The position numbers and the translations under genes were made by a program. DNA of 64,000 nucleotides, taken from the NCBI RefSeq assembly GCF_000346465.2, contig NC_034016.1, forward strand, positions 21,382,442 to 21,446,441, written 5' to 3'. The stretch's first letter is position 1, and each line of letters begins with the position of its first letter. The stretch is from Prunus persica (lineage: Eukaryota > Streptophyta > Magnoliopsida > Rosales > Rosaceae). Below are positions 32,803 to 44,411 of the stretch, one piece after another. A model generated the notes under the pieces. It was not told where the DNA came from and ran no database searches. It saw only the letters and a program-made list of their open reading frames with translations.

Positions 32803-34936
32803 ATGAGAGAGCTACAGCTTTCGTTGAACCAAACCCAGAAGGTTCGGCTACAGAGAGCTCTCGAAAAGCTTGAGTCTTTGTCTTCAAAGGCCAATTCCAA
32901 TGCTTCTGTTACTGTCGCCGATTCAATCCCTGTTAACTACGAAGACGGCCTTCTCAAGTACCTCTCCTCTCTGTCTTTAAAATGCTTGGCATGAATTTGA
33001 ACTTGGGTTTTCTGTCAATTTTGGTTTTTCTCCGTAAAACCGTTTCTGGGCAACTCAGTTTTCTTGTAAATTCAGGGGACATGGGACCTCTGAGTTCAAT
33101 GGTGAAGTTGTTGCCACCGTTTGCGGTATCGTCGAGCGCGTCAATAAGCTGGTCTATGTGCGTGCTCTAAGGGCCAGGTACTCACTAATTCACTGTGTTA
33201 TTTATTTATTTTTTCCGATAATTTTTATGGAAACTTTGCTCCTTATTGCTTATGGAATTATCAAAAAACAAAAATGATGGTAGGTACAAGCCAGAGGTTG
33301 GAGATATCATAGTGGGGCGTGTTATTGAGGTAAAAGAAAGAAATGCTTAACCCCCTTTTAGTTAATTTTGTTTAAAATTTGATTATTGATGCTTTGTTTT
33401 CTTTGTTGAGATATGTTTAGTTTTATGGGTCTTGTTATAATCTGATAATTGTTTATTGTTCAGGTTGCTCCAAAGCGTTGGAGAGTGGAGATAAACTATA
33501 GCCATGATGCAGTGTTGATGCTTTCTTCAATGAACTTACCTGACGGCATCCAGGTATAGCTGTTAGCCCGAATTGGTAGCATGCATCAGTAGTGATAAAT
33601 TTCCTTTACCAGAGAAGCAAGCTAACAAGTAATGGTGATATTGAAGATATTGACACAAAGCACGGAGTTCTGTTCTATAGATTCATGTAAATCTGTTAGA
33701 TGGTCTGTTTTTCTTTGTTTGAACTTTCGTTTATCAATCTGAAGGCTGATGCAAATTGTGAGTTGGAAGTATGGAAATTCTTTCCTTTTGATCCTCTAAA
33801 TTCTGTTTCTTTAGATAACTAGTGGATATTCCACTAACTGGGAAAAGATGCATGAGTATCAGTATTACATGAATATAGTTAGAGAGCATCTTTTGGCATT
33901 TACAAGGGAAAACACATTTGAGCAACTCTGATATTAATTCTAATATAAAACGCAAGGAAAATTGCTCCATTTTCCCTTCTATTCCCCCTTTTAAGTTTTA
34001 CTCTTTCATTGCTAGAGGCGACGAACTGCTCTGGATGAACTCAACATGCGCAGCATTTTTGAGGAGAATGATGTCATTTGTGTAAGTCCTCTAACATATA
34101 TTACTGGCCTAATCGAATCATGAAAAAAGAAAGGAATAAGTTAAGAACTGATCCAGTGTTGCAAATACTTGCCCTTTTCCAGGCTGAAGTTCGTGGTTTT
34201 CAACATGATGGTTTACATCTCCAAGCAAGAAGTCAGAAGTATGGAAAGGTTTGTCTTCTTTTTATGTATTGACTGTTAGAAGGATGCTTCTGATCATTAT
34301 CTTACTTGAGCTTGCTTATCTTGCATTCTATTTAGCTGTTATGGGATATTTTCGTCGTCATTATTGCTTCCCTCAATCAGTTTTAATTTGCATTGCTTTC
34401 GTTGCATCCATCCGATGTGGTCCTATGATTATCCATTGTTTTGTTATTGGTTTTCATTATGATTATAACCTGCATTGCAGCTTGGAAGGGGTCAATTGCT
34501 GACAGTCCCTCCTTATCTGGTGAAAAGACGCAAGCAGCACTTCCATCATTTAGAAAACTATGGTATTGACCTGATAATTGGCTGTAATGGATTCATCTGG
34601 GTTGGGGAACATGTTCAAGTGACAGACGATATGGTAGTGGATCAAGTGAACAAGTCTGAACAAGATGATGCCAAACCTGATGAAAATTCCATTAGTCCCG
34701 AAGATCAAGGGAAAAACTACACTCGGCAAGAGACAAGAGAGAACATATGCAGGGCTGCAAATGCTATCCGCGTATTGTCTACTTTAGGCTTCAATATTAC
34801 TGTAGAAGTAATCACGGAGACGGTTGATTTGAGCACTTCTATAAATGTTGCTATACATGAAATGCTGGGTTCAGAGTTCTATGTTTTGGTTGCAGAGAAG
34901 GAGTCTGTAAGGCGAAGCATGACAAAAAAAAAGTGA
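32803..34936 (+). CDS. RRP4: Exosome complex component RRP4
   Basis: Seven exons: 32803-32957, 33076-33177, 33284-33329, 33464-33553, 34016-34081, 34183-34248 and 34481-34936. The sum is 981 nt, giving 326 residues in frame. RRP4 is a cap subunit of the RNA exosome, guiding RNA into the 3'-5' degradation channel in nucleus and cytoplasm. An N-terminal domain comes first, with an S1 domain at about residues 75-150 (VCGIVERVNKLVYVRALRARYKPEVGD, split over exons). The KH-type part with GxNG follows (ENYGIDLIIGCNGFIWVG). The C-terminus is Lys-rich. Copies of its leader (29062) and of its exon 6/introns (41197-41396) are scattered nearby, but this gene is uninterrupted. Confidence 0.94.
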
Positions 34937-35059
34937 TGACTGTGTGTCCACTTTTGAGTTCTGTTATAAGAGAGTTGTTCGTCCTTAATCCTTTTCTTTT
35001 ATCTTTATATTTTACACAATCAAACGTATTTTTGGAGAACCAGTGAACAGAAGAGTTAT

Positions 35060-35994
35060 ACTCCATCCAATCTCATCTCATTAAATAGAGAGATGGCATC
35101 CTCTTCGTCTATCGAAATCATAGTTGTCCAAGACACTACGTTGCGATCATCATGCACTGAAAGACTAATTTTGCATCTTCAGTAACCTCACACTTTGAAT
35201 ATGTCGAGATCAATACATTACAAACTGAAACATGACTTCCGTATCCTGATTTAATTGTCAAGCCATGTATCTGTTTCCCAAGTTCTAAATTCATTTCATG
35301 ACCGCAAGCTGAAACTGCACTAGTAAATGACATGATCTAACTCCATCCCTTCTCCCACCATCTCAATAAAGACAAAAATCGCCTCAAGGCCATGATTTCC
35401 CTCTTGAGAGTAACCTGATAGTATTGCATTCCATGAAACCAGATCCTCATTCGCCATTTCATCAAACACACTCCTAACAACTCCATTAAAATTCATCCTA
35501 AGAGCAAAATTCAATGCACCTTCACTTGTTCGAAACCCCGAAAGAATAGTATTCCAAGAAACTATATCAGTATAGCACATAGTCTCAAAGATAAGTAAGG
35601 GACCATCAAACTGTCCAGCTTTGGTGTACATACTCATCAAAGAATTTGAAATCGTAGTATACGAAGCAAACCCAGAAGAAACTGCAAACCCGTGAATTTG
35701 GCATCCGGGTTTGGGGTCCCCTTGACAGGCCTTGACAGCAAGGGTAACGGTAACTTCATCGATGTTATGAGACAAATGTAGTTGATGTTGCTTACAGAAC
35801 ATGTCAAGGGCTCTAAGGGTAACGGTAACTTCATCGATGTTATGAGACAAATGTAGTTGATGTTGCTTACAGAACATGTCAAGGGCTCTAAGGGTAACGG
35901 TAACTTCATCGAGTTCGTTTCTCTGTCTCTTCATTTCACTAGCGCACCACATTCCTCTGCGAGTGCAAGCTTCGTCTGTCTTCATTTGGAACAA
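35060..35994 (-). pseudogene. PPR-protein pseudogene with internal 75-bp amplification
   Basis: Pentatricopeptide-repeat sequence on the minus strand. Recognisable pieces include IHGFAVSSGFASYTTISNSL (then MSMYTKAG), VSWNTILSGF, VFDEMANEDLVSWNAILSGY, then IHGLTIKSGYGSHVSVCNVL and VVSWTTMIS. The pattern is typical of PLS-class organellar editing factors. The frame breaks at about 35325 (…ELDHVIY stop, while the continuing sense lies in another frame) and again near 35140. Only a partial protein remains. Near its 5' end a 75-bp unit is repeated, with GGTAACGGTAACTTCATCGA-type starts at 35741, 35816 and 35891. Confidence 0.85.
35741..35910. repeat. 75-bp tandem repeat inside the PPR pseudogene
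   Basis: AGGGTAACGGTAACTTCATC occurs at 35741, 35816 and 35891. The two full 75-bp units are nearly identical, so amplification is recent. The unit keeps frame (25 codons). Confidence 0.92.
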
Positions 35995-36000
35995 AAAGGA

Positions 36001-36147
36001 GGCGGCCAGACCAGACCAGGCTGCCTAGGGGCCGCCTAGACCCACCCTCGCCGCCTAGAACCGCCCAGGCCGCCTAGAACCTCCCAGGCTGCCTAGGCCC
36101 CGCCTAGAACCGCCTAGGCCCCGCCTAGAACCGCCTAGGCCGCCTAA
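36001..36147. repeat. GC-rich CCGCCTAGAAC / GCCTAGGCC array
   Basis: At least nine CCGCCTAG- or GCCTAGG-type units in 147 bases, in otherwise AT-rich DNA. GCCTAGGC is itself palindromic. It sits between the PPR pseudogene and the next palindromic array. A smaller cluster lies at 29926. Confidence 0.88.
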
Positions 36148-36395
36148 CTCCCTTCTTGCATCAGAGTTGTTATCTTAGTGGAGATTTCAATAGCTGAACG
36201 ACATTTGATGGTTTTCGTAGAGAGAGTCCAATCCAATCCAATCAACGCAGCAGCTGAAACGAAAGAAAAAAAATCGAAGCTTGAGTTGAGAGAGAGAGGC
36301 TCAAGACCGAGCCTTTGTAGCTTGGAAGCGCTTACAGAGAAGCATCTGTGGCTGCGAGCGCAAGCTTCGCGTTCGTTTTGGAATATATTTAACGA

Positions 36396-36586
36396 GTATA
36401 GCCGCGCAGCTATACCGTTAAATATTCAAATATGTTCAGAGAGTATAGCCGCACGGCTATACCTTGAAAATAATATATTTAAATAGTATAGCCGCTCGTC
36501 TATACCTTTAAAATTCAAAATATTCAAAGAGTATAGCCATACGGCTATACAGTTAAAATAATATAGCAGCGTGGCGATACTATTTA
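36396..36586. repeat. Palindromic GTATAGCC..GGCTATAC array (copy 2)
   Basis: Five degenerate units start at 36396, 36443, 36486, 36531 and 36561. Each is a variant of GTATAGCCGCGCGGCTATAC (for example GTATAGCCGCACGGCTATAC), separated by 10-28 bases of AT-rich spacer with recurring TTCAAAATATTCAAAGA-like words. It lies just upstream of a PIEZO 5'-region copy. Confidence 0.88.
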
Positions 36587-36905
36587 AATATACAATTTTG
36601 TCATGTTATTTTAAAATACCACTTTAGCTAGTTAGGATAGAGTTATTTCTTCAATTATTTTTTTATACCAGTGATATTGGGGAATGAGAATTTAAATTCT
36701 TTCCGATACCTCCAATTCAAATGATTTTCAGCTATTAGTCCATTATGCAAGAATAAAAAATGGATTTTATTTATAAGAAATAATACGGATTAAACCCATA
36801 AATACATCAACAACAAATAGGGATCCACCAACATTTTGGGGATAAAAGAATCTTGAATTTCAGAGTATAAAATTGCTTGTGTAAGAATTTACTTTCTAAA
36901 ATGTA
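36587..36905. other. AT-rich spacer
   Basis: Between the second palindromic array and the first PIEZO-derived block. Nothing recognised. Confidence 0.4.
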
Positions 36906-37412
36906 TCCAGCTTTCTTCTGTTTTTATTCGAACTGGGAGTTTATGAGGAAATTCGAAGTCTTTTGGAAATGGGTTTTTGTGATTTTGATGTTAATCGAAA
37001 ACCCATTGATGGGATTTTGAATTTGAAGTGATTGGATTATTGTAGTAACAGGATTATTTCAAGTGGATGTGTTGCACTTGACCAGCTGGTCTAGTTAATT
37101 GCAACTCAAAAATTTAGCATGCATTTGGATAGGGGTGCTGATTTCCTTGTTGGGTTTTCTTCGGTTATGTTTTTATGGTAATTTAAATAAGCTAAGCTTG
37201 TATATTGTCTCTGTTGCATATATAGTCTCATACTATCTCCATCATCATCAACCATAATGAGTAGTCTGAATTATCATTTGATATGGTTATGGAGAAATTC
37301 TGGACGCAGAAAACTTACTTATAGATACTGACAATCCATGCGTGCTTAGTAACTGTGATAGCATGATTCTGCATTAGTTTTTCTTTTGTTTTCGTTGTCA
37401 AAAATGCCAAGT
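36906..37412 (+). pseudogene. Copy 1 of the PIEZO 5' region, lacking exons 1 and 2
   Basis: It parallels PIEZO from 48657 (CCAGCTTTCTTCTG, GGAAATTCGAAGTC) through intron 1 to about 49260, then jumps to intron 2 near 49813 (TGATAGCATGATTCTGCATT). The segment holding exon 1 and its donor is missing, and so is the segment holding exon 2. Only leader and intron sequence remain, so it cannot encode anything. Confidence 0.83.
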
Positions 37413-37429
37413 GCATGCTATAACTTGCC

Positions 37430-39850
37430 ATTGCAATGTTCCTTCTGTATAACAGCCTTGGCGCAGCAGTGATCACATCTGTAGTAGGAATCATGATTCA
37501 TGTGTGTTCTTGTGTTTGTTGTGCTGGGCACAAGACGGAACAACAGGTTCCAATCTAATGTGATGAAGGGTCGGGATTCAAGAATGAAGGCAACAAATGA
37601 CATGCTTTAACTACATGCGTGTGATCAAATTCCAGGCTTGGGAGGAGCACTTTAATAAGAGAATTCAGGCTTTCCGTGAGTCAGAGTTTTGCTGGTAAGA
37701 GATCCTATTCTCTGTTTAATCTAAATTGTATACGTTGTTTTCTTTGCTAACTGATGAGAATTTATCACCCACCACAAGGCATCAAATTGATCAGATATTC
37801 TCAATTTCTTCCCTTCATTTTGGGTATGACCATTGCCATGTACATCACTGTGCTTGCCATCTTTATCGTTGTATGCCAAAATTCGTGTTCAACAGTATTC
37901 TTGCTGATTCCACTTATCTGGTACCGGGTAGGTCATTCTTTTTATCATGCTGTTGATATTTATCAGTGTAAGAACTATAATGTTGCAATGAATATGTTCT
38001 TCTTGTTTAACAAATGTGTGTTAGACAGGAAAATAAAATATCTAGTTCTATGACCTTTGTCATGAATACTATTGGTCAATCCAACTCTTGTTAGACAGAT
38101 AATATAAATGTTTTGAACTGAAACACCCCTATGCAGATATATGAATGTGCTAGACTGGAAAATTAAAATATCTTGTTTTATGAATGTGGCCTTCATTTTA
38201 TGCTGAGATTTTTCTACTGTTTGGATTATAGGGTTACTATCTTGCATCATCTCGTGAATTAACTCGACTTGATTCATTCACATAAGCTCCTGTTATCCAT
38301 CACTTCTCAGAGAGCGTATCCGGAGTTATGATGATCCGCTCTTGCAGAATGCAGAACATGTTCTCCAAGGAAAATATTAAACGGGTTTAACGCCAATGTA
38401 GGTAGGGATTTCCACAACAATGGGTCCAATGAGTGTTTGGTTTCCGTATGGAGATGCTTGGGAGTTTAGTTTTCTGCATTTCCACTGTATTCATGTTCCT
38501 GTTGCCAAGCAGTATAATAAAGCCAGGTACATCCTTCTTCTTTTTGGTGCGACACTTAACAAGATGTCTTATGTAGCACTTGATTCATGGCCAATTATGA
38601 TATGGGATGCCTGAGTGTATAATACTTAGCGTATCTGATATAAATTAACATCTTATTTTGGCACATCTGATATAAATTAGCTGCAGTAGATGAGTGTCTA
38701 TTTCAGAGATTTGGCTAAATCAGTTATTCCTTCATGGTGCAGAGAATGTTGGTTTAACCCTCTCCTACGGACTGGCCCTGAATGGTGTGCTGTTCTGGGG
38801 CATTTATATGAGCTGCTTTGTCGAAAATAAGATGGTATCGGTCGAGAGGATAAAACAATTTACAAACATCCCATCAAAAGAAGCATGGGAGATATCAAAT
38901 CTTACATTCCATGAGCTGCTACACTCTACCCATTTGTCGTCCCAAATTGTATATTTGTAGTACATCTTCCATGGCTAGTTTTCATTACTTGGTCATCTCC
39001 ATTACTTTGTCTCAAGCTAAATAAGCCCTGTTCCTTTTGATATCGTCCAAATACACCTTTGGTCCTCAAAGGCATTAGTCCAAGCATTCACGGGGGTGAA
39101 AAGACTGGTGTTGTGGGTCGAACAGGGAGCGGGAAATCAACTTTGATCCAAGTGTTCTTTAGGCTGGTGGAACCTTCAGGAGGCAAAATTATCATCGATG
39201 GGATTGATATAATATAACCACAATAGGGCTTCACGATATCAGGTCTCGCTTCGGGATCATTCCTCAAGAAAGAACCTGTCCTTTTTGAAGGAACTGTGAG
39301 AAGCAACATTGATCCAGTTAGGAATTTATTCAGATGAAGAAATTTGGAAGGTAAAAAACACAACGCTATCTGGTTTCCGGATTACATAATAGAGTAACCC
39401 GTAGCCTCAAAAAACAGTAAGATTGAATTATACAATTTGTTTGTATATGTTTGTCATCATTCACTTACTTAGATGAAACCATGCTGTATGTTTATTCACA
39501 TTAAATCTTAATTTTCTTGTAGAGCCTTGAACGCTGCAAAACCTGATAGACTCAATTCTTTAGGTACGTGACTCTCCCCATTATTTACTCTCTGGAACTG
39601 AACTGCTAGCTAGCATAAGGATTAGGTACTGACTGTTTCCATCAAATTAAGTGGCTGATGAGGGCGACAACTGGAGCATGGGGCAAAGACAGCTTCTCTG
39701 TTTGGGGCGAGTTATGTTGAATCACAGCCGGCTCTTGTTCATGGACGAGGCCACGGCTTCAGTTGATTCACAGACACATGCTGTAATACAAAGGATCATC
39801 CGAGAGGATTTTGCTGCATGTGTAATAATCAGCATTGAAAATTCTCATCT
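37430..39850 (+). pseudogene. ABCC-type (MRP) transporter pseudogene
   Basis: Pieces of a plant ABCC transporter in order. 37430-37700: LLYNSLGAAVITSVVGIM-like, [14 protein letters not shown] and [20 protein letters not shown]. 37790-37925: SCSTVFLLIPLIWYR. 38231-38400: YYLASSRELTRLDS, then an in-frame stop, then APVIHHFSE. 38740-38900: [20 protein letters not shown] and [19 protein letters not shown]. 39060-39350: Walker [10 protein letters not shown]. 39650-39830: [13 protein letters not shown] and Walker [13 protein letters not shown]. Several stops and frameshifts (near 37590, 38283, 39215 and 39300) rule out a functional protein. Confidence 0.88.
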
Positions 39851-39863
39851 CTCTCTCATGCGC

Positions 39864-39941
39864 AGTTGAAGTTGGGCAATTGCTCATCTCTCTCATGCGC
39901 CAGAGAGAAAAAACTCATCAAATTGAAGGGTCCGCTAGAAT
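39864..39941 (+). repeat. Segment shared with PIEZO intron 13
   Basis: GCAGTTGAAGTTGGG, ATCTCTCTCATG and GAGAGAAAAAACTC followed by TCAAATTG parallel 54706-54816 in the PIEZO intron. The copy is joined directly to the end of the ABCC pseudogene. Confidence 0.75.
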
Positions 39942-39963
39942 ATTTAAAAATTCTATTTAAAGA

Positions 39964-40047
39964 GTATAGCCGCGCGACAATACCTTTCTCGGGCGGCTGT
40001 ACTCTGGAAATACTATCTTAAAAAGGTAAAGCCGGGCGGCTATACCC
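39964..40047. repeat. Palindromic array, degenerate (copy 3)
   Basis: GTATAGCCGCGCGACAATAC, CGGGCGGCTGTACTC and GGTAAAGCCGGGCGGCTATA are decayed units of the same palindrome. Confidence 0.75.
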
Positions 40048-40423
40048 TGTGAATATATTCGAATATTTTAAAGGGAGATTCACTATTATACCCAATGTAA
40101 GGGCCCAAATTATAAAAATATCCTATATGAAATGGACTTTAGAAATACACGCAAAGCTCATTTACAACATAACAAAGAGGCTTTTAACTTCTAATAAATT
40201 ACAAAACTGCCATCAATTTTTTAAAACAAGCCCCACCCCAAAATCTCATAAAAATACCCAAAACATTCAATAGGGCATTAAAGTAATTTAATAATTAATA
40301 TTAAATTTAATAAGGCCAGCTGGTTTGTTTTTGGGTTTGTTTATAGAAATTCAATGGTGTATGATTTATCTATAATATTAGTGCTAAAAATGGGTATATC
40401 ACAAAATATCTATATTTTAAAAA

Positions 40424-40485
40424 TATAGCTGCTCGGCTGGACGCTGAAAATACTATATTTAAAGGTATAGTCGCTTGGCTATATG
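40424..40485. repeat. Palindromic array, degenerate (copy 4)
   Basis: ATATAGCTGCTCGGCTGGAC and GGTATAGTCGCTTGGCTATA, two decayed units of the palindrome, immediately before the second PIEZO-derived block. Confidence 0.7.
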
Positions 40486-40510
40486 CTTTAAATATATACG
40501 AATTTAAATT

Positions 40511-41080
40511 GCAACCAGCTTTCTTCTGTCCCTATTCGAATTGGGAGTTTCTGAGGAAATTCGAAGTCTTTGGGAAATGGGTTTTTGTGATTGTGAATTT
40601 GTGATGTTAATCGAAAACCCATTGATGGGATTTTGAATTTGAAGTGATTGGATTGGTTCTAAGGGCCTCTCATGGGGAGATTTCTTGGCGGGTTTGTGTT
40701 GCCTCTGCTGCTGCTAACAGGTATTTAAATGAAAATCCCTTTTGTTCATTTGTTTTAATAACCATGTTATTGTAGTAACAGGATTATTTCAAGTGGATGT
40801 GTTGCACTTGACCCGCTGGTCTAGTTAATTGCAACTCAAAAATTTAGCATGCATTTGAATTGGGGTGCTGATTTCCTTGTTGGGTTTTCTTCAGTTATGT
40901 TCTTATGGTACTTTAGATAAGCTAAGCCTGTATATTGTCTCTATTTCTTCAGTGTCAAACCTTAGTTAGGTTTGATTGTATTCATGCAGAAAATGCAACC
41001 TAGGAGACAAAAGAAAATGATTTTGGTGTTTTTGATACTGCTTCTTATTATATTGAATGCTGGAAATTTCTCGTATTTAT
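40511..41080 (+). pseudogene. Copy 2 of the PIEZO 5' region, with exon 1 only
   Basis: Parallels PIEZO 48657-49120, including an intact-looking first exon (ATG at 40672, MGRFLGGFVLPLLLLT, donor GTATTT). It then jumps to intron 2 (50165-50320; AGGAGACAAAAGAAAATG). Exon 2 is missing, and no later exon follows, so this is a fragment. Confidence 0.85.
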
Positions 41081-41196
41081 CCAATACTGTAAACTTTGGA
41101 TTATACTTCTAGGAAGTTTCCTATAGTTATTGTCAGTTGCATGACAGTTGTAAGATCATGTTTATTTATTCTGGAAAGTATAGTCCTCAGTTATTT

Positions 41197-41396
41197 AGTG
41201 GATATTCCGGTTACTGGGAAAAAGATGTATGAGTATTAGCTATATTTGAGGTTTTCAACATGATGGTTTGCATCTCCAAGCAAGAAGTCAGAAGTATGGA
41301 AAGGTTTGTCTTCTTTATATATATTGACTGTCAGAAGGATGCTTCTGATCATTATCTTACTTGAGCTTTCTTGTCTTGCATTCTATTTGGCTGTTA
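41197..41396 (+). pseudogene. RRP4 fragment (intron 4, exon 6, start of intron 6)
   Basis: TAGTGGATATTCCGGTTACT matches RRP4 intron 4 near 33822. It is joined to TTTTCAACATGATGGTTTGC, the exon 6 counterpart (34198), and runs into intron 6 as far as CTATTTGGCTGTTATG. RRP4 exon 5 is skipped. The copy ends about 65 bases from the ABP1 stop codon. Confidence 0.83.
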
Positions 41397-41460
41397 TGAA
41401 AACTTTAAAGTCTACAACCTTTTCCATTCTCTCAAATGATAATGAGACTAGATACAAATA

Positions 41461-43353
<1,893 letters not shown>

Positions 43354-44411
43354 TTTCTCGTTAGTTCCACAACTTCTACATTCCGTGCGTTAAGTAATTT
43401 TATTTTCTAAAGTTCTGTTTTTACTTGTGTTGCGTAAGTTAATAGCGCTACAGGCCCAAAAGCACTTCCAGGCCCATGAGAGCAAGTGTTGGATCATGGT
43501 CGTGTAGGATAAGGCACGCAAGGCCAGTTCCCTCTTTCTTCTCTCTGCAACAGCTCTTTGCAGCCTTCCAAAAGGTTTAGGCTTTAGCAGGAGGAGATGA
43601 GTATTTGCTTAACTGCTGCTTGAGTGAGCTGAAAGCCACTGTTGAGTCAATCTCAGCTACACTCTAGATAAGCTGCGAGCACAATACTCAACCTGAGCCA
43701 ACTCCTCGGACAGGTCAGCTTCTTCTTCTTCTTTCTCTAGAACTTCGTACAAGTTAAGACCTTTTCACTGAAGAACATGTAGATAAATAAGAAGATGATA
43801 AATTTATGGATTTTTGATAACTGGGCTTCTAAATCTTCAGTCTTGGGTGGTTTTTTTCCTTCAGATTTCCAGAGTTTGATATCTTCGTATTTTTTTACGT
43901 TTCTTTGTATTTCCCCTCTTCTGGGTTTTCTCAGTTAACCAACCAAGATAACCAAAACGGTTTCTCAAATTTAACAAAGACGTAAATAGAACACAATTTT
44001 TCTTTGGTACCTAAGATATTAGGCTAGATTTTGTAGAAATTTGTCTTCTAAATGTAATTAAGCCTCATTTGTTTGATGAAAAAGAATGCCTTGAAGTTGG
44101 AAAAAGCTTTTCTGAGTTGTTGAAGTTGATTAGAGAATATGCCTTCGTATTTTATTTTCCAAGTTTATTTTCATTATAACAATTGAGTCGGTTATTCAAC
44201 AAGTATGAAAATAACAAAGATTCTGCAGATAGGGGTTCAATTTGAGTTATTTTCTTGCCTATGTTAAATCACTGTTATTTTGCTTTGCATGAGCGAAATA
44301 TCAGGTTTTTTGTTTTTTGTTTTTGTTTTGGTGCATTAGCATTGTGTATTTTAATTATGTATATTTTTTTTCTCTCTTGTTAGGCTCATTGATAGTTTTA
44401 AATCTGGAACT
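43354..44411. promoter_or_regulatory. Bidirectional ABP1/mTERF4 promoter and mTERF4 5' UTR intron
   Basis: 1058 bases separate the two start codons. GGCCCA motifs at about 43451 and 43472 are site II-like. The mTERF4 leader probably contains an intron: donor GTCAGC at about 43715 and acceptor TTGTTAG at about 44382, followed by GCTCATTGATAG and then the start codon. The intron is inferred from signals only. Confidence 0.5.

Noticed and set aside
37726..38053. Membrane-protein-like frames at 37.7-38.0 kb as a separate gene
   Set aside because: They are pieces of the ABCC transporter pseudogene interrupted by stops.
40672..40722. Second PIEZO gene start
   Set aside because: Only exon 1 is present. 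Exon 2 is missing and no later exons follow, so it is a fragment and not a gene.
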